Positions 1 to 10,152 are shown, counted from the first letter of the stretch. The stretch: 16,989 bases of DNA from Lachnospiraceae bacterium UBA3386 (GCA_002358875.1 DEPS01000128.1:1-16989), one strand, 5' to 3'. Translations and numbers: made by a program. The notes: generated from the sequence alone by a model not told the origin.

Positions 1-3000
1 GAAGACAGGAAAAAAGAGGTTGAGAAAAGCGCAGTCCAGGAGTATACTTCGTTAAACACACCGTCACGGGAAGCAACTGCAGTAGAAGCCAGTGAAAAAG
101 GAGGGCGTGTAAATGGAACTGACATACCACAGGAACGGGGATTATCTGTTCCCGAATCTGGTGATCGGGAAGATGGCGGACGGGTCGGACGAGCCGATCG
201 GGAAATACGGGAGGCTGAGGAAGGCTTACCTGAAGGAGCACAGGAACGCGCGTTATACGTGCCTGCTGATGACGGAGAAGCTGGAGGAGCACCTGAGACA
301 GATCGACCGGGACGCGGAAGCACGGATGGAAGAGATCGTGAACCAGCTCCTGATGAAGCATCCGGCACCCGACAAAGCGCAGGACCAGATGGGCTGGGTG
401 CAGCACATGAACCAGCTGAATCAGATCGCAGAGGAGACCGTCTTGAAGGAGTTGGTTTACAGCTGACAGACAGTACAGAAATTGAAGAAGACCCTATGAC
501 CGGAGCGGAGGCTGAAATGGCCTCCGCTTTGTCATTGCCGAAACTCCCTTCTGTTCCTGCCCAGATCCGCGCGATCGAGGAGCGTCAGGCGGCCCTCTAT
601 GCGGGGCAGATCTCTATCGATGCGGATGTTATCGATACGATTCTGCGGACCGGCAGCAACCAGGAAAGGAGCCAGCTTAGGATCATCTACGACTACATGG
701 CAGATCCGGGCAGGTCCATGGAAGAGCATGTCAGCTTCCTGAAAAGGGAATACCGGGCAGGCGGAAAAGGCATTGTGATCGGCGGTAAGGAGTATTCTGT
801 CTGGTTCGATGAACTGGGCTTCCAGGTGGCGGAAGGCCACTCAGTAAAAGACAAGCTGATGAATAAGGTTTTACTGTCATGGGAGGATATCGCCGGACGG
901 ATCGGAGAACTGCTGCGGCAGGGTGAGTATGCGCCGCAGGCTGTACTGGACGCTGCCAGGGAAAATGCCCTGCTGGAGCACGCCCGCGTCCTTGCCTATA
1001 TGGAGAGAGATCTTGCGGATGGAGTCAGCGAGCTCGTCTTTGAAGACTCTTCAATCTTTCGGGGAGGTTTCCAGGATGTTGAAAAAAACATAGCTACCCG
1101 CCTGGCAGATCCTGCCTTTCTTGAAGACCTGTGTGACCGCCTGGAGGGCCTTGCCATCGCCTATAAGGAAGATCCGGAGGTCATGCGGTTTAACTTTTAC
1201 AAGCCGGATCTTGTTGCTGCCCAGTTTCGCAAACTCAGCCAGGATGCTGTCCCCTATGCTGCCAGAGAGGGTTTTTCATGGGAAACGGATCTTCCCACTT
1301 TCATCACCCAGGATGAAATCGACAGCTTCATATCAAACCATGCTGTCTATGAGGATGGCCGCCTTGCGATCTACTCTTTCTTCCTGACCCACGCGGACAG
1401 GAAAGAAAGGACGGATTTTCTGCGCGAGCGCTATGGAACCGGCGGACAGAGCCACGCACTTTCCGGCGCAGATGATTCCTTTGCGGACTATAATGCAAAG
1501 GGACTTACCCTTACCAGGGGAGACCTGACTGATCCCGCAAGCAAAGTCACACTGCGCTGGAACCAGGTCGAGCAGCGCATCGAGCATCTCCTGGACAGGA
1601 ATGAGTACCTGAAGGCCTCGGATTACGCAAAAATGCCTGCCTATGAACGCAGGCAAATGGCTTCCGAGATCGTATCTTTCTACAGCCGCCTTCCGGACGA
1701 TGTGACGCGGCCGTGGCCGGAGGGAACCGACCTTTTTCATATCAGGGATGCGGTTTACGAAGGCATGGAAAAAGAAGGAGGCCTGGAAGAAATACTTGCC
1801 CGTATGGATGAGATCCTGACTGCTCTTCCTGTTACCGAAGACCGCTATGAACAGCGGTCTGCAATACTTTCCATGCTCCACCAGTACGCAGAAGGGCTTT
1901 ATACAATTTTTCCGCAAAAAGTGGAAACGCAGGAGGATGTGGCAGGACAGGCAGAACAGATGTCATTGTTCAGCCTGGTAAACGGATGGGAGGCGGAACC
2001 TGTCGTAAGCAGTGCGGACATAAATCAGGAAATGGCGGCTCCTTCTAAAGTATCTGCAGATGGCATAGAAGACAGAACAGACGGAACAGGTGAAGCTGTT
2101 GAAATCATCCAGGGCGGCACCATGGAAACCGTCAGCGGTGAAGTCATCGGCACCGTGGAAACCGTCAGCGGCGAAGTTATCGATGCCATAGAATCAGTCA
2201 GCGGTGAAGTTATCAATGAAGCTGCAGAAACCACAGTTCCGCGGGAACCTGCCGCTGTCGCAGACCCCATCAATTACCGTATCACTGACGATGACCTTGG
2301 CTCAGGATCCCCGAGGGAAAAGTTCCGGGCAAACCTGGAGGCGATCCGCACACTGAAAAGGCTGCAGGCTGAAAATGCGATGGCAACACCCGCAGATCAG
2401 AAGATCCTTTCAGGCTATGTCGGCTGGGGCGGCCTTCCCCAAGCTTTTGATGAAAATAATGCTGCCTGGTCAGCGGAGTACACACAGCTCAAAGAAATAC
2501 TTACAGAAGAAGAATACCGAGCGGCGAGGGCTTCAACCCTGAATGCTTTCTATACTCCACCCATGGTGATCCGGAGCATGTATGAAGCACTGGCGCGGAT
2601 GGGGCTTTCGGGAGGCAACGTTCTTGAGCCTTCCTGCGGAATCGGCAATTTTATGGGCATGGTCCCGGACAGTATGCAGGACATCCGGATGTACGGCGTA
2701 GAACTGGACGGAATCTCCGCAGGGATTGCAAGACAGCTATACCAGAAGAACCCAATCGCCGCCCAGGGTTTCGAGAAAACGCAGTTTCCGGACAGCTTCT
2801 TCGATGCGGTTGTCGGTAATGTCCCATTTGGGAACTATAAGCTTGCTGACCGCCGCTACGACCGTCAGAATTTTCTGATCCACGACTATTTCATTGCCAA
2901 ATCCCTGGATCTGGTGCGCCCGGGAGGTGTGGTGGCAGTGATCACCTCCAGCGGCACCATGGACAAGCGTGGTGAATCAGTTCGCCAGTATATCGCAGCG

Positions 3001-5149
3001 AGGGCGGACCTTCTGGGGGCCGTCCGCCTTCCCAACAGCGCGTTCCGGCGTAATGCCGGGACGGATGTAGTGGCCGATATCCTCATTTTCCAGAAAAGGG
3101 ACCGGGCAGTCCTTGAGATGCCGGAGTGGACACACGTTTCTCAGACTCCGGAAGGGCATGAGATCAACACCTACTTTACCCTGCATCCCGAGATGGTCCT
3201 TGGGCGGCTTGAAAAGAAGACCAACCAGTTCGGCCAGGAAGAAACAACTGTACTGCCCTTTGAGGACAGGGATCTGGAGACCAGTCTGCGGGAAGCCCTC
3301 GGCAGGATCGAAGGCAGCATTACGGAAGCCGAAATCACCGATGACGACCTTGTCCAGGAATCTGCGGGGAGCATCCCGGCAGACCCGACTGTCCGGAACT
3401 TTTCTTTTACGGAGGTGAATGGCAGGATCTATTTCCGCGAAAATTCCCGGATGGAACCTATTGACCTGCCGGCGGTGACATCGGACCGGATCCGCGGGAT
3501 GATCGACCTGCGTGATACGACCCGCCGGCTCCTGGACCTGCAGATGGAGGATGCGGATGACGTTTCCATCCGCGCACAGCAGGAAAAACTGAGTGCAGAT
3601 TATGACCGTTTCCGGGAGCGGTTCGGCCTGATCAGCAGCACGGCAAACAAGCGCGCTTTCTCCCAGGATTCTTCCTACTGCCTCCTGTGTTCCCTCGAGA
3701 TCCTGAATGAGAACGGGGAGTTGGAACGAAAAGCGGATATTTTCTCCAGGAGGACGATTCGACGGGCTGTACCTGTCACATCCGTGGACACGGCCAGCGA
3801 GGCTCTGGCTGTGTCCATTGGGGAAAAAGCCAGAGTGGATCTTACCTACATGGGGCAGCTCTGCGGGAAGGACAGGGATGAAATTATTCGGGATCTAAAA
3901 GGCATCATTTTTGAAAACCCCTCGAAGGGGGACTGGGAGACCTCGGACGAATACCTGTCCGGGAACGTACGCGAGAAGCTGAAAATCGCGAAGGCTGCCG
4001 CAGAAGCGGATCCCCGTTTTTTAGTGAATGCGCAGGCTCTGGAAAAGGTCCAGCCCAGGCAGCTGGACGCTTCCGAGATCGAAGTGAGACTCGGAGCGAC
4101 CTGGATCGATCCTGAGTACATCACCCGGTTTATGGGGGAGACCTTTCACACGCCAAGATACTACCTTGGCGGCGAGATCACGGTCAAATATGCTGCCGTC
4201 ACCGGCCAGTGGCAGGTGACCGGAAAGAGCCGCGATCTTGGGAATACCATTGCCCGGAATACCTTCGGCACGTCCCGCGTAAATGCCTACAGGCTTTTGG
4301 AGGATGCCCTGAACCTGCGGGATACCAAAATTTACGATATCATACAGGACGAAAACGGATCCGAGCGCCGCGTCCTCAACCGCAAGGAGACCATGCTGGC
4401 CCAGCAGAAGCAGGAACTGATCCGGGATACCTTCCGTGATTGGATCTTTCAGGATATGGACCGCAGGGAAAAGCTTGTCGCGAAGTACAATGAGATCTAC
4501 AACAGCGTGCGTCCCAGGGAGTACGATGGCAGCCACATTCGTTTTGTGGGGATGACGCCGGAAATCTCCCTCATGCAGCACCAGAAAAACGCAGTTGCCC
4601 ATATTCTCTACGGGGACAACACCCTTCTGGCCCACTGTGTAGGCGCCGGCAAAACATTCCAGATGGTCGCCGCCGGTATGGAGTCGAAAAGGCTAGGCCT
4701 TGCCCAGAAATGCCTCTATGTCGTGCCCAACCACCTGACAGAACAGTGGGGCGCGGATTTTCTGCGCCTTTATCCTGCAGCAAATATCCTTGTCGCGACC
4801 AAAAAGGACTTTGAGCCTGCCAACCGGAAAAAGTTCTGCAGCCGGATCGCGACAGGTGATTATGACGCCATTATCATCGGCCACAGCCAGTTCGAGCGCA
4901 TCCCACTCTCCAGGGAGCGGCAGGCCGCTTCGATACAGGGACAGATCGATGACATTACGTCAGCGATCGATGAGGCAAAATACGAACGCGGGGAGCGCTA
5001 TACCATCAAGCAGATGGAAAAAACCCGCCGCATGCTGGAAACAAGACTTGCCAAACTTAATGACCAGACAAGGAAGGATGATGTAGTGACCTTCGAGCAG
5101 CTGGGCGTGGACAGGCTTTTCGTCGATGAAAGCCACTTTTACAAGAATC
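1..5149 (+). CDS. Giant methylase-helicase of a conjugative element, exon 1 (5' partial)
   Basis: Frame 1 is open from the first base, so the start lies upstream. Relatives, as I recall them, begin with an ArdC-like domain that would be outside this window. Visible parts: a charged low-complexity linker (to about 510); helical and Y-x-T/A-G-G segments (540-1950); an 11-residue repeat (2125-2220); an N6-adenine methylase-like domain with N-A-F-Y-T (from about 2540), SAM motif EPSCGIGNF (2626-2652) and N-V-P-F (2818-2829) in place of NPPF; then helicase Walker A GAGKT (4642-4656) and motif II DESH (5125-5136). Exon 1 ends after the first base of a Leu codon. Without splicing the frame meets TAA at 5167-5169, cutting the protein just after motif II. 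An internal ATG at 517 with GGAGG at 507-511 is a possible alternative start. Role: DNA processing or protection during transfer (inferred); family assignment is firm. Confidence 0.87.
113..466 (+). CDS. tnpV: TnpV-like transposon protein, nested out of frame in the giant gene
   Basis: This 117-residue ORF has a near-ideal site AAAGGAGGG (97-105), seven bases before ATG. It matches the TnpV family (named from Tn4451-type elements) along its whole length: N-terminal L-T-Y-x-x-x-G-D-Y-L-x-P-N-L, then G-K-Y-G-R-L-R-K-x-Y-L-K-E-H-R, a central L-x-x-H-L-x-x-I-D-R, and C-terminal A-E-E-x-V-L-x-E-L-V-Y-S. Third codon positions are strongly G/C, as expected for a translated gene. The function of TnpV is not established. 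It lies wholly inside exon 1 of the helicase gene in the +1 frame. The helicase-frame reading of the same bases is a Gly/Asp/Arg/Glu-rich linker. Because TnpV wobble bases become first codon bases in the helicase frame, T-starting stop codons are rare there, which helps both frames stay open. Either both proteins are made, or only one is. Confidence 0.7.
   Translation: MELTYHRNGDYLFPNLVIGKMADGSDEPIGKYGRLRKAYLKEHRNARYTCLLMTEKLEEHLRQIDRDAEARMEEIVNQLLMKHPAPDKAQDQMGWVQHMNQLNQIAEETVLKELVYS
2125..2220 (+). repeat. 33-bp tandem repeat in the linker of the giant protein
   Basis: Three head-to-tail units (2125-2157, 2158-2190, 2191-2220, the last cut to 30 bases) encode an 11-residue repeat with core E-[TS]-V-S-G-E-V-I. 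The units differ at a few wobble bases. They sit in the linker between the N-terminal helical part and the methylase-like domain, and being a multiple of three they change length without breaking the frame. Confidence 0.85.
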
Positions 5150-5910
5150 GTGCGAAACGTTGTGCATAAGTCACCGTTGACAGCGATGGCGAACAGCACC
5201 ATGTGAATGAACTTAGCAATAAGAACAATTCACAGAGAACTTGAATCTCAAATCAGGGGTGAAAGTCCCCTGCCATACGGAATCAATGCTATTGGGGCAA
5301 AGCCCCGGAAAGCGGACTGTCATCCGCTGGCAGTATGCGAGCTGATACTCCACTGTGCGTTGCGCCGCTGCAACGGCGCATGGTACAGAGCGTGGTGAAG
5401 ACGTAACCTGAAAACCTAAACCGCTCCTGCGGCACGGATAATATATGGTGCGGGTTTCCGAAGCCTATGGTTACACAACAAGTGAAAGCTATGCAGCATC
5501 GTAAGAGAAAGAGACCTGCGAAAGCAGGAAATTTGGAGAAAGTGAGATGGGCTGGTTTTTCTCACCTCACCCGTCGGGATGAAATGCCCGTCGGAATCGT
5601 GCGGCAACTGTGATTCAAGGCACGATTAGATTTTCCCGGTGTAAGGTAGCGGCCTAAGGGCTTCAACGGTCATATGACCACAAGGATAGAGATTCAGGAA
5701 CGTTTGAGAGTCTGTTGCCGGAGTCATGCAGGACGGTGAAGGCAACAGAAAGTCAGCCGTGCCATAGTAGTCTGAGGCTGGGAAAGCCAGCCACATGGAG
5801 CTGAAATGTTCCGCGGCGAAGGGCACGAGTCAGGTTGATTTGCAAATTTCAAACAAGGAAAATCAATAACTCCCTGAAAGAAGGGTGGCGAACTGCGAGG
5901 TGATAGACTT
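5150..5910 (+). ncRNA. Group II intron ribozyme, 5' part (domains I-III, start of IV)
   Basis: This 761-base stretch has no convincing ORF and is rich in short stems. I can support the EBS2 segment (5501-5507), the EBS1 hairpin (5595-5627), and the 5' strands of the domain IV stem (5829-5838, and an inner GCAAATTTC at 5842-5850 that pairs with GAAATTTGC at 7805-7813). I did not resolve domains I to III further by eye. Its function is to fold with the 3' part into the self-splicing RNA. Confidence 0.85.
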
Positions 5911-7806
5911 GTGCATTTGAACGTCGGATTTTCAAACGAGACCGGGATGAAGCGATTCCTCGACTTCCTCTATCAAAAGTCGGCGGAGGGAATAGTGTTC
6001 ACCGGCCTGCTGGAAGCGATGGTAAACGATACGACCATCGTCACAGCGGTTCATAACATCAAATCCAACAAAGGAAGTAACACCGCCGGAGTGGATGAGA
6101 AGAAAATGAACGATTACCTTCAGATGCCAAGAGAAGACTTTATCAAGTTGATTGAATCGAATTTCAGAAACTATAAACCAAAGCCGGCGCGGCGGGTATA
6201 TATCCCAAAGAGCAATGGCAAACTACGGCCATTAGGAATACCTACTGTACTGGACAGGATTATTCAGGAATGCGTGCGAATCATCATTGAACCGATATGC
6301 GAAGCGAGGTTCTACCCGCACAGCTACGGTTTCCGTCCCTACCGGGCACAGAAGCACGCCATCCGAGATATTATAAATGTCATCAATGCAGGAAGCAGGT
6401 CCAAAGATCAGGCTGTGTGGGCGGTGGAAGGTGATATCAAAGGCTGTTTTGATAATATCAACCATCGTATTTTGTTAAAGAAGCTATGGCGGATCGGAAT
6501 ACATGATAAGCGTGTGTTGAAGATCATAAGCCAGATGCTGAAGGCAGGATATATCGAGAGCGACATGTTTTACAACACGGAGCTTGGATCCCCTCAGGGC
6601 GGCATTCTGTCGCCGCTGATTTCCAATGTGTATCTGAACGATTTTGACTGGTATATCGGGCGGTGCTATATGGAGCCGCACAGACAATGCAGGCATAAAG
6701 GCAACGATACACGGAGGTTGAAATGGTCGGGAATCACACCAAAATACAATTACCGCTTTGCGGATGATTGGGTAATTTTGGCTTCAACGGAACGTGAAGC
6801 ACTCCGCCTGAAGAAAGAGCTGACAAAGTATTTTAAGGCAAGAATGCGGCTGGAACTGTCGCAGGAAAAGACCTATGTTACCGATCTTCGGAATGAAGGT
6901 ATCCGTTTCCTCGGTTTCACGGTAAAGGCAGAGCGGAAAATTAAAACTCCAGACCCAAGGACGTGGGCGGATAATCTGATTGGGAAGCCGTTTCCTGATA
7001 AGGACAGGCTGACGAAGAAGATACACAATATTCAGAACGAAGTCCGGAAAATAGCAGAAATGCAAGGGCTGGAAGCACAGGCGGCACAGATTCATCATAC
7101 AAACGCAGTCATCATGGGAGTCGCCGAATATATCCAGACGTCTATCTGTTCTAAGGCATATCACGCAATAGACCGCAGAGTGGACATGACGGCGCTGTCA
7201 GTCTGGAAGAAGCTGTATCCAAAGACTTACAATAAAATGCAGGTTCCTTTAAAACAGCTTTGTAACCTTCCGCAACGCCATGCCGGGTATGACAGCAAAA
7301 CATTTGCAATTCAGGTTGAGGGAAAATGGTTTGGATTGACATACGCGTTCATAACGCACAGCAATTACGAAAAGAAACCATTCGACCAGAAGATGACACC
7401 TTATACAGAGGATGGGCGCAAGCGATATCAGGCATACCGCAAGCGTCACAGACAACTGCCGTTAGACAGGCCATCCGTCAACACGCCGGAAGACATCCGT
7501 CTGGCAATAGCAGGTAAAGGCAGTCACCGGAAATACAACTTTGAATACTTCATGAACCGGGAGTATGCATTCAACCGGGACAAAGGTAAATGCAAATGTT
7601 GTGGCAAAGAACTAACAGGAACAGGGACAGGGCATTGCCACCACGTCAGCAATACGCTTCACATCGATGAAATCAACAAAGTAAAGAATCTTGCTTGGCT
7701 TTGTGAACCGTGCCATCGCATGGTGCACAACGATATGATACCGCCGGGGCTTGATGCCAAAGTGGTCAAAAAGATTGAAAAGTATCGAAAGAAATTAAAT
7801 CCTTGA
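5911..7806 (+). CDS. ltrA: Group II intron reverse transcriptase/maturase with HNH endonuclease
   Basis: This 631-residue protein assists splicing of its host intron and copies it into new DNA sites. The GTG start follows GAGGTG (5897-5902) with an eight-base gap; the in-frame ATG at 5947 is a weaker choice. Reverse transcriptase blocks appear in order: I-P-K-x-N-G-K-L-R-P-L-G-I-P (about residues 95-108), Y-G-F-R-P (about 142), G-D-I-K-G-C-F-D (about 174, catalytic Asp), S-P-Q-G-G-I-L-S-P-L (about 227) and F-A-D-D (about 283). The last is usually YADD in this family, so Phe replaces Tyr. R-F-L-G-F is followed by the maturase X region. The C-terminus (about 565-620) is an HNH endonuclease with two Cys pairs (CKCC, CEPC) around H-C-H-H. 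All domains look complete. It lies within domain IV, as is standard, and ends just before the domain IV closing strand. Confidence 0.95.
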   Translation: MHLNVGFSNETGMKRFLDFLYQKSAEGIVFTGLLEAMVNDTTIVTAVHNIKSNKGSNTAGVDEKKMNDYLQMPREDFIKLIESNFRNYKPKPARRVYIPKSNGKLRPLGIPTVLDRIIQECVRIIIEPICEARFYPHSYGFRPYRAQKHAIRDIINVINAGSRSKDQAVWAVEGDIKGCFDNINHRILLKKLWRIGIHDKRVLKIISQMLKAGYIESDMFYNTELGSPQGGILSPLISNVYLNDFDWYIGRCYMEPHRQCRHKGNDTRRLKWSGITPKYNYRFADDWVILASTEREALRLKKELTKYFKARMRLELSQEKTYVTDLRNEGIRFLGFTVKAERKIKTPDPRTWADNLIGKPFPDKDRLTKKIHNIQNEVRKIAEMQGLEAQAAQIHHTNAVIMGVAEYIQTSICSKAYHAIDRRVDMTALSVWKKLYPKTYNKMQVPLKQLCNLPQRHAGYDSKTFAIQVEGKWFGLTYAFITHSNYEKKPFDQKMTPYTEDGRKRYQAYRKRHRQLPLDRPSVNTPEDIRLAIAGKGSHRKYNFEYFMNREYAFNRDKGKCKCCGKELTGTGTGHCHHVSNTLHIDEINKVKNLAWLCEPCHRMVHNDMIPPGLDAKVVKKIEKYRKKLNP

Positions 7807-7957
7807 AATTTGCAGGTATTCTGTGTTCCGTGAGGGCACAGAGGTATTGAAATCAGAGAAAGTAAGTCAACCTGATGGAACGCCGGGTGCGCCGAAAGGG
7901 CGCACGCCCGGTGTGAGGCGGGGGAAAATCCAGAGATAACCTCAAAGGATTACCTAT
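7807..7957 (+). ncRNA. Group II intron ribozyme, 3' part (end of IV, V and VI)
   Basis: After the maturase stop comes a small CTGTG/CACAG hairpin, then the closing strand of domain IV (7867-7876). Domain V follows at about 7879-7914: an 8-bp lower stem (ACGCCGGG with CCCGGTGT, including the usual G-U), a two-base CG bulge on the 3' strand, and an upper stem TGCGCC/GGCGCA with a GAAA-type loop. The catalytic triad reads CGC rather than the commoner AGC. A domain VI candidate follows with AATCC (7928-7932 region) pairing GGATT (7947-7951), a bulged A at 7952 as branch-point candidate, and CCTAT ending at 7957. Confidence 0.85.
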
Positions 7958-8008
7958 CGCTCAGCACCTACCGTGCCGACCGTAACAGGCGGCATGGATG
8001 GTGTTCAT
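7958..8008 (+). ncRNA. 51-nt 3' extension of the intron (domain VII-like hairpin)
   Basis: A normal group II intron would stop a few bases after the domain VI branch point, here near 7957 (CCTAT). The exon family sequence resumes only at 8009. The intervening 51 bases fold as a hairpin: CACCTACCGTGCCG (7965-7978) with CGGCATGGATGGTG (7990-8003), 12 pairs including one G-U around a 2x2 internal loop, then TTCAT to the splice site. Group II introns of the Bacillus cereus group such as B.c.I4 are reported to carry an extra 53-56 nt here and to splice beyond it; this looks like the same feature. Confidence 0.7.
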
Positions 8009-10152
8009 TGTTCCTGTACACGAAGATGCGCAACGTCGCGGGCATCTCCCAGACGGACGCGCAGAAGTCCAGCGACATGTTCATGAAATGCCGGTATTTG
8101 GATGAACTGACCGGCGGAAGGGGCGTTACCTTCGCCACGGGGACCCCGGTCTCCAACAGCATGGTCGAACTATATACAGTCATGAGATATTTACAATATG
8201 GAACCCTCCAGAGGATGGGCCTGGGGCACTTTGACTCCTGGGCAGCCTCTTTCGGGGAGACGGTGACAGCCATCGAGTTGTCGCCGGAAGGAACGGGCTA
8301 CCGCGCGAAAACGCGGTTCGCCCGTTTTTTTAACCTTCCGGAACTGATCTCGGTCTTCAAGGAGACAGCGGATGTGCAGACAGCGGATATGCTTGATCTG
8401 CCGACACCGGAGGCTGAATACATCAATGAGGTTTTAAAACCCAGCCAGATCCAGAAGGAAATGGTAGCTTCCTTTGCCGAGCGGGCAGAAAAGGTGCGGT
8501 CGGGCGGGCTGGATCCGTCCATAGACAACATGCTCCGGATCACAAATGACGGCAGGAAGTGCGCCCTGGACCAGCGTCTGATCAACGACATGCTGCCGGA
8601 TGATCCCGGGAGCAAGGTCAACTGCTGCGTCAAGAATGTTTTCAATGTCTGGGAGGAGACAAAAGAAGACCGCCTGACCCAGCTGGTTTTCTGCGACCTG
8701 TCAACGCCGAAAGCGGACGGGAGCTTCAATGTCTACGATGACATTAGGAACAAGCTTGTCGCCATGGGGATCCCGGAAGAAGAAGTCGTCTTCATCCATG
8801 AAGCGAACACGGAGGCAAGGAAGGCCGAGCTCTTTGCAAAAGTCCGCTCCGGCCAGGTTCGGGTCCTCCTTGGTTCCACGCCTAAGCTGGGTGCAGGCAC
8901 AAACGTGCAGGATAAATTGGTAGCTCTCCATCACCTGGACTGCCCCTGGAAACCGTCGGACCTGGAACAGCAGGAGGGGAGGATCCTCCGTCAGGGCAAC
9001 CGTAACCCCAGGGTCAAGATCTTTCGGTATGTCACGGAAGGAACCTTCGACAGTTACCTCTGGCAGATGCTGGAAAACAAACAGAAGTTTATAAGCCAGA
9101 TCATGACCAGCAAGTCTCCGGTCCGGGCCTGCGAGGACGTGGATGAGGCTGTGCTCAATTATGCGGAAATTAAAGCGCTGTGTACCGGTAATCCGCACAT
9201 CAAAGAAAAGATGGATCTGGACATCCAAGTGTCAAAGCTCAAGCTCTTAAAAGCCAATCATACAGCCCAGAAATATCGTCTGGAGACAGACATCGCAAAA
9301 ACTTATCCCCAGCAGATCGCTGCTGTCAAAGAGCGGATCGCGGGACTGACAGCAGACCAGAAGACATACGCAGCTTTTGATCATTCCAAAGAATATCCCA
9401 AAGATCATTCCAATGACCAATCCAATGAATTAAAAAACGAAGGTTTTGAAATGAAAGTCGGCGGGACTGTCTACACGGATAAAAAAGAGGCGGGAAATGC
9501 TCTTCTCGAAGTCTGTAGCGCCCTGCGCATGGCCAGTACCTCCGGAAAGGCTGCTGACTACATGGGGTTCTCCATAGAAGCCGGCTTTGACACTTTTTCG
9601 CAGAAGTTCATCCTGACTGTCCGGGGCAGATGCAGCTACCCCATAGAAGCAGGGAAGGATCCTTATGGCATTATTCAGAGGCTCAATAATGTCCTGGGAA
9701 GTATTGACAGTCAGCTGGAGGGGGCGGAGCGCAAACTGGAAACTTTACAGGATCAGCTGGAAACTGCACGTAAGCAGGTGGAGAAACCTTTTGAAAAAGA
9801 GGCCGAACTCGCTGAGAAGCTGGAGCGTCTATCGCAGCTCAACGCCCTTCTGAACCTTGACGAACATGGAAGCATGGATGCTGTCGGTATCGATGAGGTG
9901 ACTGCGGAGAGAGTGGAGGAAGAACGGAAATCGACTTCGGAGGAAAAAGGCCTGCGTTTTGCCAGGGATAACGAAACGGGTCGGAGGGAGGAAAGAGATA
10001 TTAGTCGATACGGCCTGGCTGCCGCGCCTCCAGCCCCTTCTCCCATTAGCATGGCAAGGCGGCTGGCGGAAAAGAAAGAACAGGCACGATCAACGCTTGC
10101 AGCAGCAGCCCCGCCCATGTTGCGGAAGCAGACTTTAGCAGCAGAGTTGTGA
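8009..10152 (+). CDS. Giant methylase-helicase, exon 2 (helicase C-terminal half)
   Basis: This exon continues the exon 1 frame after splicing. It opens with L-F-L-Y-T-K-M-R-N, then has A-T-G-T-P-V-S-N-S (helicase motif III region, about 8136-8160), T-Q-L-V-F-C-D-L-S-T-P-K (motif IV region), G-S-T-P-K-L-G-A-G-T-N-V-Q (motif V) and Q-Q-E-G-R-I-L-R-Q-G-N (motif VI with its arginines, about 8968-9000). Past about 9180 come coiled-coil segments, a short accessory domain, and a Lys/Glu/Ala-rich tail ending in TGA. The exon has no start codon with a ribosome binding site of its own (a TTG at 8008 has none), so it should be made only from spliced RNA. With exon 1 the catalytic motifs are complete, giving an SF2 helicase fused to a methylase-like domain. 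The tail contains R-R-L-A-E-K-K-E-Q-A-R, slightly like the tails of three downstream proteins. Confidence 0.9.

Larger units (their letters stand above)
5150..8008 (+). mobile_element. Group II intron with maturase ORF, inserted after helicase motif II
   Basis: The element starts with GTGCG, the usual group II 5' end, and ends in AT, fitting the AY rule. Removing 5150-8008 rejoins C with TG to make a Leu codon and restores Y-K-N-L-F-L-Y-T-K, the family sequence as I recall it. Domain IV is closed by GTCAGGTTGA (5829-5838) with TCAACCTGAT (7867-7876), and domain V follows directly. Exon-binding pairs fit this target: IBS2 CTTTTAC (5136-5142) with GTAAGAG (5501-5507, one G-U), and IBS1 GAATC (5145-5149) with GATTC (5612-5616). 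GATTC lies in the 17-nt loop of an 8-bp hairpin (5595-5602 with 5620-5627). The element therefore looks like an intact retrohoming intron rather than a remnant. A 51-nt tail after domain VI is unusual and is listed separately. Confidence 0.93.

Noticed and set aside
2125..2220. Short tandem repeats as a CRISPR array
   Set aside because: The units are contiguous, without spacers, and lie in frame within a coding region.
4021..4635. 204-codon open frame on the minus strand
   Set aside because: It mirrors the codon bias of the methylase-helicase exon, with no ribosome binding site or recognisable protein. The 194-codon minus-strand frame at 1333-1917 is rejected on the same grounds.
8008..10152. 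Helicase C-terminal half as an independent gene starting at TTG 8008
   Set aside because: There is no ribosome binding site and the sequence starts mid-domain; it joins perfectly with exon 1 once the intron is removed.
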